A stretch of DNA of 64,000 bases from an uncultured Paracoccaceae bacterium (GCA_947499715.1 CANMPL010000004.1:124001-188000); one strand, 5' to 3'; shown: positions 1 through 8,546, counted from the stretch's first letter. The notes: generated by a model from the sequence alone, not told the origin. Numbers and translations: made by a program.

Positions 1-4
1 AGGC

Positions 5-1015
5 TCAGGCGGACCATCGCGCCACCCTTGGGTCCATCACTCGCCGCCAGAGCGGCGGCACCAGCGCCACTGTCGCCATCACTGGAATCGCGCGCGGCAG
101 GGTCGGGCCACCATCGGGCAGCGTCAGCGCCGGAAAGGCGCGCGTCGGATGGGCATGATGGTCAGAATGACGCGGCGCATTCAACATCATCGCAGAGGAA
201 TACCAATGCGGGCTGTTCCAGCTATGGGCATCGCCCACAGGCTCTGGCTTGCCATCCGGGCGCACATCCCGCGTCAGGCCATAATGCTGCACATAATCCG
301 AAAGCAAAAGCTGCACCTGCGCCAGCGCTGCAACCAGCACAAACGCTACAACGCCGCGCAAACCACCGATCAGCGCGGCCATCACCAGCATCAGCAAAGC
401 TCCTCCAAGATAGACGACATAAGGATGGTGCAACGCCCCGCGTCCCACCCGTTCCAACCGCGCTTTTTCAGCGCTAAAGCCTGCGCGGAATGACCCCGAC
501 CATGCCCGCATGGCATAGCGATAAAATCCTTCGCCGCGGCGGGCGGTATTGGGATCGCGCGCCGTTGCCACATGGCGGTGATGCACCAGCACATGCGCCG
601 AGGTATGATGCCCAAACAGCAATGAAATATAGACCCACATGCCCAATCGGTGCAGATGGCGGCCGCCCTTGTGGATCAGCTCATGCGCGTTGGCATTACT
701 GACCTGTCCAAAATAAAGCCCCGCTGCATACCAGATCCCGGCCTGCGCCAGCAGCCCCACGTCAGGCTGCGACAGCCCCCAGATCACCACCGCCAACAGC
801 GCAAAATGCGCCACCGCCAGCACCACCGACAGCGCCTCGGCTGCGGGAAATTCCTGATCCGGCAGCGCGGGCGAGGTCCGCTGCACAAGATGATCCAACC
901 CCGCCACAAGGGCCGTCATCACAAGCAATGCCACCACAACCCAGATGCCGCCCATCACAGCAGCCGCCGCAATCGCGGCGATGGGCAATAACGTGGCAAT
1001 GGCAAAGAACAGCAT
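5..1015 (-). CDS. alkB: Alkane 1-monooxygenase (AlkB-type membrane di-iron hydroxylase)
   Basis: Integral-membrane non-haem di-iron enzyme that adds oxygen to the end of an alkane or fatty acyl chain, with electrons from rubredoxin (family knowledge). The histidine boxes are visible: HELIH in the first third, then HHTSAHVLVHH, and near the C-terminus RHSDHHAHP, the last being characteristic of AlkB rather than fatty-acid desaturases. Hydrophobic segments flank the boxes. The frame stays open upstream to 1141, but that stretch overlaps the promoter region of the divergent gene, and the ATG at 1015 begins a natural first membrane helix (MLFFAIATLL), giving 336 residues. No rubredoxin gene is adjacent. 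Confident in the family; the substrate is unknown. Confidence 0.88.
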   Translation of the reverse strand: MLFFAIATLLPIAAIAAAAVMGGIWVVVALLVMTALVAGLDHLVQRTSPALPDQEFPAAEALSVVLAVAHFALLAVVIWGLSQPDVGLLAQAGIWYAAGLYFGQVSNANAHELIHKGGRHLHRLGMWVYISLLFGHHTSAHVLVHHRHVATARDPNTARRGEGFYRYAMRAWSGSFRAGFSAEKARLERVGRGALHHPYVVYLGGALLMLVMAALIGGLRGVVAFVLVAALAQVQLLLSDYVQHYGLTRDVRPDGKPEPVGDAHSWNSPHWYSSAMMLNAPRHSDHHAHPTRAFPALTLPDGGPTLPRAIPVMATVALVPPLWRRVMDPRVARWSA

Positions 1016-1186
1016 CAGCGACCTATGAACAACGAAAGTGGCTATAACATGAAGATTTCGCGCGGTCAGCCCGACGATGCGCCGCAGTCTGCGCGCCGCT
1101 GCGCATGTAATGTGCGTCATGTCGCATTTGAGACTCCACAAGACTGCCGCGATGTCTATGTTCGGCGCAAATACGAAAGGGACGTT
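1016..1186. promoter_or_regulatory. Divergent intergenic region between alkB and the NuoEF fusion gene
   Basis: This 171-base gap must hold the promoters of both divergent genes. A purine-rich GAAAGGG ribosome binding site ends about six bases before the ATG at 1187 and decides that start over the upstream ATG at 1025. No convincing -35/-10 pair or operator was recognised. Confidence 0.4.
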
Positions 1187-2872
1187 ATGGCGCTGGATGA
1201 ACGCAAGGGTGTCTGGAAATCAGGCAAGGGCAAGGGACGGCACACGCCAAAGGGCCGTCAGCTTGATGACGCAGCCTGGGAAGAGGTCCGTCGCCTTCTG
1301 GGCGACCGGCCCCGCAACCGTGACCTGTTGATCGAATTTTTGCATTTGATCCAAGACACTTACGGCTGCCTCTCTGCCGCGCATTTGCGTGCCTTGGCCG
1401 AAGAAATGCGCATGGCGCAGGCCGAAATCTACGAGGTCGCGACCTTCTACGCCCACTTCGACGTGGTGAAAGAGGGCGAGCCAAAGCCCCCCGCGCTGAC
1501 GATCCGCGTCTGCGACAGCCTCTCGTGCGAATTGGCCGGTGCGCAGGCGCTCAAATCAGCGCTGGAAGACGGGCTTGACCCGTCAGAGGTCCGCGTGCTG
1601 CGCGCGCCCTGCATGGGCCGTTGCGACACCGCCCCGGTGCTGGAACTGGGACACGCCCATATCGATCACGCCACCCCCGAAAAGGTAAACGCCGCCATCG
1701 CCGCCGGTGACACCCACGCCCATATCCCCGACTATCAAGACCTCAGCGCCTACCGCGCCGACGGCGGATACGCCAAACTCGCGGACCTCAAACAGGGCGG
1801 CGATTGGGAAGCTGTGCAAGACATCGTGCTGTCGTCGGGCCTGCGCGGCCTTGGTGGCGCGGGTTTCCCCTCTGGCAAGAAATGGGGCTTCGTGCGCGCC
1901 AACCCCGGCCCACGCTACATGGCCGTCAACGGCGACGAGGGCGAGCCCGGCACATTCAAGGACCGCTACTATCTTGAACGCGTCCCGCACCTCTTCCTTG
2001 AAGGCATGTTGATCGCCGCCTGGGCGGTCGAGGCCGAAAAGGTCTTTATCTATATGCGCGATGAATACCCTGCCGTGCTTTCGATTCTGGCCACTGAAAT
2101 CAAAGCCTTGGAAGACGCGGGGCTTGTCACCCCCGGCTACATCGACCTGCGCCGCGGCGCGGGCGCCTATATCTGTGGCGAAGAAAGCGCGATGATCGAA
2201 AGCATCGAAGGCAAACGTGGCCTGCCGCGTCACCGCCCGCCTTTTGTCGCGCAGGTCGGCATCTTCAATCGCCCCACCTTGGTCCATAACGTCGAAACCC
2301 TGCATTGGGTCGCGCGGATCCTGCGCGAGGGGCCGCAGGTGCTGTCGGGCACCGAAAAGAACGGGCGGATCGGGCTGCGGTCCTATTCGGTCTCGGGTCG
2401 TGTTGCGGCGCCGGGCGTCTATCTGCTGCCCGCCGGATCGACCATCACCGATATCATCGCGGCGGCCGGCGGCATGGCGCAGGGCCATACCTTCAAGGCC
2501 TACCAACCCGGTGGACCGTCCTCCGGCCTGCTGCCTGCGTCGATCAACGACGTGCCGCTCGACTTTGACACGTTGCAACCGCTTGGCACCTTCATCGGCT
2601 CTGCCGCCGTTGTGGTTCTGTCCGATCACGACAGCGCCAAGGCCGCGGCGCTCAACATGCTGCGGTTCTTTGAGGACGAAAGCTGCGGCCAATGCACGCC
2701 GTGCCGTGTGGGCTGCGAAAAGGCCGTCAAGCTGATGGAAAAGGACACCTGGGATCAGGAGCTGCTGGGCGAGCTGTGCACCGCCATGACGGACGCGTCG
2801 ATCTGTGGTCTGGGGCAGGCGGCCCCGAACCCGATCAAGCTGGTCATCAAACACTTCCCCGATGAGGTATGA
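1187..2872 (+). CDS. NuoE-NuoF fusion: NADH-dehydrogenase/formate-dehydrogenase-type flavoprotein subunit
   Basis: One 561-residue chain joining a NuoE-like thioredoxin-fold [2Fe-2S] domain (residues about 15-170) to a NuoF-like FMN/NAD/[4Fe-4S] domain (about 185-560). NuoE ligands CDSLSC and CMGRC are present. In the NuoF part the FMN loop GLRGLGGAGFPSGKKW, the NGDEGEPGTFKDR segment, the GAGAYICGEESA segment and the cluster ligands CGQCTPC plus a downstream ICGLG cysteine are all intact, so it should oxidise or reduce NAD(H) via flavin and Fe-S clusters. Similar fused subunits serve cytoplasmic NAD-linked formate dehydrogenases, but no catalytic molybdo-subunit lies next to it. The start at 1187 is chosen on its Shine-Dalgarno sequence. 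Its stop overlaps the next start (ATGA), so the oxygenase downstream is probably translationally coupled. Confidence 0.88.
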   Translation: MALDERKGVWKSGKGKGRHTPKGRQLDDAAWEEVRRLLGDRPRNRDLLIEFLHLIQDTYGCLSAAHLRALAEEMRMAQAEIYEVATFYAHFDVVKEGEPKPPALTIRVCDSLSCELAGAQALKSALEDGLDPSEVRVLRAPCMGRCDTAPVLELGHAHIDHATPEKVNAAIAAGDTHAHIPDYQDLSAYRADGGYAKLADLKQGGDWEAVQDIVLSSGLRGLGGAGFPSGKKWGFVRANPGPRYMAVNGDEGEPGTFKDRYYLERVPHLFLEGMLIAAWAVEAEKVFIYMRDEYPAVLSILATEIKALEDAGLVTPGYIDLRRGAGAYICGEESAMIESIEGKRGLPRHRPPFVAQVGIFNRPTLVHNVETLHWVARILREGPQVLSGTEKNGRIGLRSYSVSGRVAAPGVYLLPAGSTITDIIAAAGGMAQGHTFKAYQPGGPSSGLLPASINDVPLDFDTLQPLGTFIGSAAVVVLSDHDSAKAAALNMLRFFEDESCGQCTPCRVGCEKAVKLMEKDTWDQELLGELCTAMTDASICGLGQAAPNPIKLVIKHFPDEV

Positions 2873-3657
2873 AAGACGCGCTGAACCTATCGGCGTTTCC
2901 GCTGGATGCGCCAAAAAGCGAAATATATCAGGCGCTTGTCACCCGCTGCCGGTCTGAACTGGCTGCCGGTGGCATGTTCAACCTTGATGGCTTCCTGCGT
3001 GCTGACGTGGCCCAGTCAGAGGCCGACACCCATATGCCGCTGATGGATACGGCCTCTTTCTTGCACGCCCGCCGCCACAACATCTACTTCAAGAAAGACG
3101 TGCCCGGTCTTGCCGTCGATCACCCCGCCTTGGTGGAATTTCAGACCTCCAACAACACGCTTTGCGCCGATCAATTGCGCGGCTCCGTGGTGGAACAGAT
3201 CTATCACTGGGCGCCGCTGCAAAGCTTTCTGGCCGAGGTCATGGATAAGCCCAAGCTTTACCCGATGGACGACCCGCTCGCCGCCTTCAACGTGATGCGT
3301 TACCGCGAAGGGCAGGCGTTGAACTGGCACTTTGACCGTTCCGAATTTACCGTGACGCTCTTGCTGCAAGCCCCTGATATCGGTGGCGAATTTGAATATC
3401 GCACCGATCTGCGCAGTGCCGCCGATCCCAATTACGACGGTGTTGCGCGGCTCTTGGCGGGGGACGATCCTGACATGCAGCGCATGAACGTGATCCCCGG
3501 CACGCTGAACGTCTTTCGCGGCGTCAACACGCCCCACCGTGTCACCCCGATCAAGGGCGACCGCGCGCGCATGATCGCTGTGCTGACCTACTACGAACGC
3601 CCCGGCGCGCGGTTTACCGAGACCGAGCAGCTTGGCTTTTATGGCCGCACCGCCTGA
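2869..3657 (+). CDS. 2-oxoglutarate/Fe(II)-dependent oxygenase, BesD/HalD-like
   Basis: Predicted double-stranded beta-helix oxygenase of 262 residues. Iron ligands are H154 and D156 in NWHFDRSEF and H223 in NTPHRVTP; an arginine after it (DRAR) probably binds 2-oxoglutarate. Length and overall pattern recall the BesD/HalD amino-acid halogenases, but those enzymes have Gly in place of the iron-binding Asp (HxG). Here the HxD carboxylate is present, so hydroxylation rather than chlorination is expected. The start codon overlaps the NuoEF stop by 4 nt (ATGA), tying its expression to an NAD(H) flavoprotein. The substrate is unknown; free or carrier-bound amino acids would be the first guess by family. 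Confidence 0.75.
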   Translation: MKDALNLSAFPLDAPKSEIYQALVTRCRSELAAGGMFNLDGFLRADVAQSEADTHMPLMDTASFLHARRHNIYFKKDVPGLAVDHPALVEFQTSNNTLCADQLRGSVVEQIYHWAPLQSFLAEVMDKPKLYPMDDPLAAFNVMRYREGQALNWHFDRSEFTVTLLLQAPDIGGEFEYRTDLRSAADPNYDGVARLLAGDDPDMQRMNVIPGTLNVFRGVNTPHRVTPIKGDRARMIAVLTYYERPGARFTETEQLGFYGRTA

Positions 3658-3720
3658 CGGGCTTTCAAATCGACCCATTCGGCATTAGGTCATTGAGAAC
3701 CAAGATTCAAAGGCCGCGCG

Positions 3721-5583
3721 ATGTCGTTTTTTAAGAAACTCAAGGATCGGATGTTCCGGTCGTCCTCCAAAATCGACGAAGGCCTCGATGCCATCGTCAG
3801 CGACGGTGGCGAGGAAGATGTGGTTGCGGTTGATCACGCCGCCGAAGAGGCGCGCGCAGCCGAAGAAGCCCGTCAGGCTGAGGCGGCCCGTCTTGCAGAA
3901 GAGGCGCGCCTGGCTGAAGAAGCCCGCTTGGCAGAAGAAGCCCGCTTGGCAGAAGAAGCCCGCTTGGCAGAAGAGGCGCGGCTGGCTGAAGAAGCGCGGC
4001 TGGCTGAAGAAGCCCGCGCCGCCGAAGCTGCACGCCTCGCGGAAGAGGCCCGCCTCGCCGAGGAAGCGCGCGCCACCGAGGCCGCCCGTGCTGCGGCAGC
4101 GGCCAAAGCCCAAGCCGAGGCTGCGGCTGAAGCTGCCCGTCTTGCCGCCGAAGAACAACGCGCCGCTGACGCCGCCGAGGCAGCGCGCCTGACAGCAGAG
4201 GCCGAAGCGGCACGCCTTGCCGCCGAAAAGGCCGAAACGGAACAACGCGCCCTTGAAGCCGCCCAAGCGCGACAAGCTGAAGAGGCGGAAGCCGCCCGTC
4301 AGGCCGCCGCCGCAGAGGAACAACGCCGCGCCGCGGCCGCGCGCCTTGCCGCCGAACAAGCCGCGCAAGAGGCTGAAGCCGCCCGCATCGCGGAAGAACA
4401 GCGTCTGGCCCAAGCCGCCGAAGAGGCGCGCCTCGCACAGGAAGCCGAAGCCGCCCGTCTAGCGCAAGAGGCCGAAACCGCCCGCCTTGCGCAGGAAGCG
4501 GAAACCGCGCGCCTTGCACAGGAACAGGCCGACGCCATGTCTGACGAGGACATCGACGCCCTTGCCGAGGACATCGAAGCGCAAATCGACGCCGTCGCCG
4601 AAGCCGCCACTGCCCCCCCCGTCAGAGAGGCCGTTGTCGCGCCAATGACGCGGCTGGAACCGTCGCCACTGGATGAGGCCCCGCAAGAACCCGCTGAAAA
4701 GAAAGGGCTTTTGGGCCGCCTCTTTGGACGCGAACAAAAGACCGTTGTGCGCCGCACGCTTGACGACGACATGGTCGAACAGCTCGAAGAGCTTCTGATC
4801 ACCGCCGATATGGGCGTCGACACCGCCCTGCGCGTGACCGCCAACATGGCCGAAGGGCGATTGGGCAAAAAACTCTCGGTCGATGAAATCAAATCCCTGC
4901 TGGCGGATGAGGTCACCCGGATCATGGAACCCGTCGCCCGCCCCATGCCGCTTTATGCGCATAAGCCGCAGGTCGTGCTGGTCGTCGGCGTCAACGGATC
5001 GGGCAAAACCACGACCATCGGTAAACTCGCCAGCCAATTCAAGGCCGCCGGCAAGTCCGTCGTGATCGCCGCAGGTGACACCTTCCGCGCCGCTGCCGTG
5101 GAACAGCTTCAGGTCTGGGGCGACCGCGCCGGGGTGCCGGTTTTGACCGCGCCCGAAGGCTCTGACCCGGCCTCGCTCGCCTTTGATGCGATGACCAAGG
5201 CGCAGCAGGACGGCGCTGATTTGCTGATGATCGATACCGCTGGCCGGTTACAAAATCGCGCCGACCTGATGGAGGAACTCTCCAAAATCGTGCGCGTGAT
5301 CCGCAAGAAAGACCCCGATGCACCGCATAACACCCTGCTGGTCCTTGATGCCACGACAGGCCAAAACGCACTGCAACAAGTCAAGGTTTTTCAAGAGCTT
5401 GCGGATGTCTCTGGCCTTGTGATGACCAAACTTGACGGCACCGCAAAGGGCGGTGTTCTGGTCGCCTTGGCCGATAAATTCGGCCTGCCCATTCATGCCA
5501 TCGGCGTGGGTGAACAGATCGACGATCTGGCCCCCTTTGATCCCGAAGACTTTGCCAATGCCTTGGTGGGGCGCGAGGGGTGA
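3721..5583 (+). CDS. ftsY: Signal recognition particle receptor FtsY with extended repeat N-domain
   Basis: SRP receptor GTPase that docks ribosome-SRP complexes at the inner membrane for co-translational insertion. The C-terminal NG domain (from about residue 340) has the P-loop GVNGSGKTTTIGKLA (about 423), DTAGRLQN (about 504) and TKLDGTAKGG (about 568). The N-terminal A domain is unusually long: residues about 41-270 are an Ala/Glu/Arg-rich array, including a run of AEEARL hexads encoded by near-identical 18-bp units around 3895-4020, predicted to be a long charged helix or coiled coil. At 620 residues it is longer than the 390-450 I expect for this order. It begins with an amphipathic MSFFKKLKDRMF helix, typical for membrane attachment. 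It heads a run with the next three genes. Confidence 0.97.
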   Translation: MSFFKKLKDRMFRSSSKIDEGLDAIVSDGGEEDVVAVDHAAEEARAAEEARQAEAARLAEEARLAEEARLAEEARLAEEARLAEEARLAEEARLAEEARAAEAARLAEEARLAEEARATEAARAAAAAKAQAEAAAEAARLAAEEQRAADAAEAARLTAEAEAARLAAEKAETEQRALEAAQARQAEEAEAARQAAAAEEQRRAAAARLAAEQAAQEAEAARIAEEQRLAQAAEEARLAQEAEAARLAQEAETARLAQEAETARLAQEQADAMSDEDIDALAEDIEAQIDAVAEAATAPPVREAVVAPMTRLEPSPLDEAPQEPAEKKGLLGRLFGREQKTVVRRTLDDDMVEQLEELLITADMGVDTALRVTANMAEGRLGKKLSVDEIKSLLADEVTRIMEPVARPMPLYAHKPQVVLVVGVNGSGKTTTIGKLASQFKAAGKSVVIAAGDTFRAAAVEQLQVWGDRAGVPVLTAPEGSDPASLAFDAMTKAQQDGADLLMIDTAGRLQNRADLMEELSKIVRVIRKKDPDAPHNTLLVLDATTGQNALQQVKVFQELADVSGLVMTKLDGTAKGGVLVALADKFGLPIHAIGVGEQIDDLAPFDPEDFANALVGREG

Positions 5584-6476
5584 AACGCGTCCTTGCCCTG
5601 ATCGCCGCGCTTTTCCCTGCCGTGGCGTCAGCCGATATGACGCCCGCGCTGTGTCAGGGCATGTATGACCGGGCCGTGACTGTCTTGGACAACATTGGTG
5701 ATCTGGTGCCGGAACTTCGCTTTGATCAGGGCACATCAATGCCCGGCCAAAGCCAACGGATGCAGGTTTCCCAGCGCGATGCCGACACCTGTGCGGTCAA
5801 ACCCAAAGTGCGCCAGTTGAACCAGCCCTTTGGCGAAATCAGGTGGCGCGCCGAAGGGGCAGAGGCCTATGTCTCCGGTCAATACCTGCCCACCGCGCTG
5901 CGGATCGAGGTGCGCGACCTCAAAGTGCCGGACTGGAACGCGGCGGTCCCGCTTGATCTGACGATCGGATTGCGACGCACGCCGGGCGAACCGACCTTGA
6001 TGATCGAGGCGCTATACCTGCTGACCAAAGCGGGTGAGGGCCTGCAACTTTCGGGCAAAATCACCGGCGCGCATTTTGATACCTTGCAGTCGGCGCAACT
6101 GGGGTTCGGCAGCTTGCGGCTTAACGAAGTGGCGCTGCGATTTGATCATAACCCGCGGGTGATGAAGGTCTTGCCGGTCAGCCGTTTTGATATTCGCCGT
6201 GACGCTGCGCATTATATGCGGGGCCTGCGGGATGGCCTTTCGCAAACGCAGCTCAACAGCATTTCGTTTGAAAACCTCCGGCAATACATCGGCATCTTCC
6301 CCGGTGGTGAAGGCGTCTTTCAGATGAAAGCCTCATCACCTAACGGTTTGGGAATATTCCAGATTTTGGCCGCGCAGAATGCATTTGAAAGCCAGGAAAA
6401 GCTATTCTCCGAGGTGGTTTCAATCGGCTTGCACGGTGTTGCGATCTCTGTCGACTGGACGCCCGGCGCACCATGA
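5580..6476 (+). CDS. Secreted protein of unknown function
   Basis: 298 residues starting at a GTG that overlaps the ftsY stop (GTGA). The first 19 residues (MKRVLALIAALFPAVASAD) form a clear Sec signal peptide with an ASA-D cleavage site. Two cysteines (one just after the signal, one about residue 63) could form a disulfide in the periplasm. The rest is mixed alpha/beta with no motif I recognise. It is sandwiched by 4-nt overlaps between ftsY and a drug/metabolite transporter, so it is co-expressed with them. I do not assign a function. Confidence 0.8.
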   Translation: MKRVLALIAALFPAVASADMTPALCQGMYDRAVTVLDNIGDLVPELRFDQGTSMPGQSQRMQVSQRDADTCAVKPKVRQLNQPFGEIRWRAEGAEAYVSGQYLPTALRIEVRDLKVPDWNAAVPLDLTIGLRRTPGEPTLMIEALYLLTKAGEGLQLSGKITGAHFDTLQSAQLGFGSLRLNEVALRFDHNPRVMKVLPVSRFDIRRDAAHYMRGLRDGLSQTQLNSISFENLRQYIGIFPGGEGVFQMKASSPNGLGIFQILAAQNAFESQEKLFSEVVSIGLHGVAISVDWTPGAP

Positions 6477-7375
6477 GCGATTGGATCGTCGCCATCGCTG
6501 GCACGCAGGAAGGGGCCCGCTTGGCGACAATGCTGGCGCTGATGTCGGCCGTGGCCCATGCCGCCTTTGGCGCGTTGCAAAAGGGGCGGCATGACCCTTG
6601 GCTGACGCGCGGCGCGATTGACGGTTGGCTGGTGGTGATATCGGCCCCGGTCGCACTATTTCTGGTGCCTTGGCCGACAGGGCAGGTCGCGTGGATCCTT
6701 GCGGGGGCGCTGGTGATCCATTTTGGCTACAAGCTGACGATGGCGCTGGCCTATGAAAAGGCAGCCTATACAGTGGTTTACCCCGTCGTGCGCGGCACCG
6801 GGCCACTGGTCACAGTGCTGGCGGCCAGCGTATTTTTCCAAGAACATTTCACCGTCATACAGTGGCTTGGTGTGGCGTGCTTGTCGGGGGGAATCCTGCT
6901 TTTGGCCGCCCGTAACCTGACCGAAGAAACGCTCGACAAGCGCGCCTTGCGCATCGGGCTGGCATGGGCCGTCACGGGTGGGATCTTGGTTGCGGTCTAC
7001 ACCACCTATGATGCCTACGGGATCCGCCAAGCTGCTGATCCTTTTACGTTTTTGGCGTGGTTCTTCTTTATCACTGCGCTTGATTTTCCGCTTTTGGCAG
7101 CATGGCGCTATCGCCGGATGGCCGCGCCGCCCTCACTTGGCCCCTTGATGCTGCGCGGGATTGTCGGGGCCTTGATTGCCTGGGTCAGTTTTGGCGGTGT
7201 GATGCTGGCGACCCGGTTGGACAAAGTAGGAGAGGCCGCGGTGCTGCGCGAGACCTCTACCGTTTTTGCAGCCCTGATCGGTTGGCTGTTTCTGGGCGAA
7301 AAGGTCGGCCCCCGTCGGACGTTTCTGATGGCACTGGTTGCACTGGGCGCCGTGATCGTGGAAACGGGGGGCTGA
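6473..7375 (+). CDS. EamA/DMT-family permease
   Basis: 300-residue polytopic membrane protein with about ten hydrophobic helices and the two-fold EamA repeat layout of the drug/metabolite transporter superfamily. Segments such as AYTVVYPVVRGTGPLVTVL and RETSTVFAALIGWLFLGE match the conserved helix 3-4 and 8-9 regions in which proline and glycine-rich turns precede a LGE motif. The start ATG at 6473 overlaps the preceding stop (ATGA). It lies in the ftsY-yciB run. The substrate cannot be read from the sequence. Confidence 0.88.
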   Translation: MSDWIVAIAGTQEGARLATMLALMSAVAHAAFGALQKGRHDPWLTRGAIDGWLVVISAPVALFLVPWPTGQVAWILAGALVIHFGYKLTMALAYEKAAYTVVYPVVRGTGPLVTVLAASVFFQEHFTVIQWLGVACLSGGILLLAARNLTEETLDKRALRIGLAWAVTGGILVAVYTTYDAYGIRQAADPFTFLAWFFFITALDFPLLAAWRYRRMAAPPSLGPLMLRGIVGALIAWVSFGGVMLATRLDKVGEAAVLRETSTVFAALIGWLFLGEKVGPRRTFLMALVALGAVIVETGG

Positions 7376-7386
7376 GGGAGAGCGTC

Positions 7387-7998
7387 ATGCGTGAGAAAAA
7401 GATCAATCCGGTTCTGCGGCAGGTGCTGGAGCTTGGGCCTACCATATTGTTTTTCTTGATCTATTTGCGGATCAAAGAGGACACATTCACCATCGCAGGT
7501 ACCGAATACACCGGGTTCATTGTGGCCACGTTGATTTTTGTGCCGATCCTTTTGGTGGCGATGGCGATCCTTTGGGCGCTGACCCGCACGCTGTCCCGGA
7601 TGCAGATCTTTACCGCCTTCATGGTGATCTTCTTTGGCGGGCTGACCGCCTGGTTCAATGACGAGCGGTTTTTCAAGATGAAAACCAGCATTGTCTATGG
7701 GTTCTTCGCCGTGATCCTTGGCATCGGTTTGATGCGGGGGCGGAGTTATCTGCAATGGATCATGGGGGAGTTTTTGCCCATGAAACCAGAGGGTTGGATG
7801 ATTTTCACCCGCCGGGTTGCGTTGATGTTTCTGGCACTTGCCGTTGCGAATGAAATCATCTGGCGGACCCAAACGACAGAGCTTTGGGTCAAACTGGAAA
7901 CCTTCGCCTTTCCGGCTGTCTTGTTTGTATTCCTTTGGGCGCAGATCGTGATGCTACAACGCTACCTGATCGAACCAGAGGAACAGCCTGAAATCTAA
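7387..7998 (+). CDS. yciB: Inner membrane septation protein YciB/IspZ
   Basis: Multi-pass membrane protein of 203 residues, family intracellular septation protein A, implicated in envelope integrity and septation in other proteobacteria. The conserved N-terminal signature LELGPTILFFLIYLR and the internal TAWFNDERFFKMK and GRSYLQ segments are typical. The ATG at 7387 is preceded by GGGAGAGCG and is 11 nt after the EamA stop, so it closes the ftsY run. Its stop codon shares four bases with the stop of the convergent PilZ gene. An upstream extension of the frame to 7102 lies wholly inside the EamA gene and is rejected. Confidence 0.93.
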   Translation: MREKKINPVLRQVLELGPTILFFLIYLRIKEDTFTIAGTEYTGFIVATLIFVPILLVAMAILWALTRTLSRMQIFTAFMVIFFGGLTAWFNDERFFKMKTSIVYGFFAVILGIGLMRGRSYLQWIMGEFLPMKPEGWMIFTRRVALMFLALAVANEIIWRTQTTELWVKLETFAFPAVLFVFLWAQIVMLQRYLIEPEEQPEI

Positions 7999-8321
7999 CG
8001 CATTTCTGCGAGACCGACGGAGCTGAAGCGGGTCCGCATGGACGGGCGCTTGGCATAGCGCAGCGAATCAACCTGATTGATCGTCAGCATGGGCCGGAAC
8101 ATGACGCCGACGCGGTCCTCTGCCACCCAGCGAACAATCGAGGTCAATTGGTCGTTGCCGGCACGCAGAACAACCTTATCGCCCGGCGCAAGGTCCGAAA
8201 GACCGTCCAATTGCGCGCCATATTCATTCACATCAATCACTTTGGCCGGTCGCACGCCAAATGGCGTTGTGGCCTGTGCGGGAAAGGACGTTGGATAACG
8301 GTGGCGTCTGAACTGTTGCAT
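7995..8321 (-). CDS. PilZ-domain protein (candidate c-di-GMP receptor)
   Basis: 108 residues, a single PilZ beta-barrel. The arginine-rich N-terminus (RRHRYP) followed by VIDVNEYGAQL corresponds to the RxxxR and (D/N)xSxxG c-di-GMP contacts, although the serine of the second motif is replaced by E/Y, so binding is plausible rather than certain. Later IVRWVAEDRVGVMF matches the conserved RWxxxxxxGVxF strand. The ATG at 8321 lies behind AAGGGTG; a GTG at 8330 is possible but has no spaced ribosome binding site. Probably a stand-alone effector in the signalling network suggested by the cyclases elsewhere in the window. Confidence 0.82.
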   Translation of the reverse strand: MQQFRRHRYPTSFPAQATTPFGVRPAKVIDVNEYGAQLDGLSDLAPGDKVVLRAGNDQLTSIVRWVAEDRVGVMFRPMLTINQVDSLRYAKRPSMRTRFSSVGLAEMR

Positions 8322-8446
8322 TGATTTCACCCTTGTTGCGGAATCAGTTCTAGCAGGGCGGGGTAAACGAGAGGTTAGCGCTATTGCGCAAAATACGTTT
8401 CAAAGCCCGCCGTCTTGACGCTGCGGGGGCAGGGGCGTATGGCAAG

Positions 8447-8503
8447 TGCGTGGCGATTTGTTACCGGATTGCGGGCCACGTTAAATATGCTGCTAAAAGG
8501 GTC
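8447..8503 (+). ncRNA. SAM-II riboswitch upstream of metZ
   Basis: Stem P1 is CGTGGC (8449-8454) with GCCACG (8475-8480). The loop between holds GATTTGTTACCGGATTG, and the 3' part reads TTAAATATGCTGCTAAAAGG followed by GT, ending at 8502. The order and bases match the SAM-II aptamer consensus as I know it from alphaproteobacterial metX/metA/metZ leaders, including the GATTT...ACCG..TTGC core and the GCTAAAAGGG pseudoknot strand. The pseudoknot would pair ACC (8463-8465) with GGT (8500-8502). Binding of S-adenosylmethionine should shut off metZ through the adjacent terminator. Confidence 0.93.
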
Positions 8504-8510
8504 AGGGCGT

Positions 8511-8546
8511 AACCCCGATACCTATAGCCGGTGTCGGGGTTTTGTT
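8511..8546 (+). terminator. Intrinsic terminator controlled by the SAM-II riboswitch
   Basis: A near-perfect 12-bp stem pairs 8511-8522 (AACCCCGATACC) with 8530-8541 (GGTGTCGGGGTT), with a seven-base loop and a following TTTGTTTT tract. It sits directly between the aptamer and metZ, 20 bases before the start codon, so it is placed to act as the expression platform. Confidence 0.88.

Noticed and set aside
1583-2914. 443-codon open frame on the minus strand
   Set aside because: It is antisense to the NuoEF fusion, has an Arg/Gly/Asp-rich composition without motifs, and exists because high-GC codon bias leaves the opposite strand open.
2869-3657. Calling the oxygenase a halogenase
   Set aside because: The iron site has HxD with aspartate, which fills the chloride position used by halogenases.
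3895-4020. Short tandem repeats resembling a CRISPR or minisatellite
   Set aside because: They are in-frame 18-bp codons for AEEARL within ftsY, with no spacers of unique sequence.
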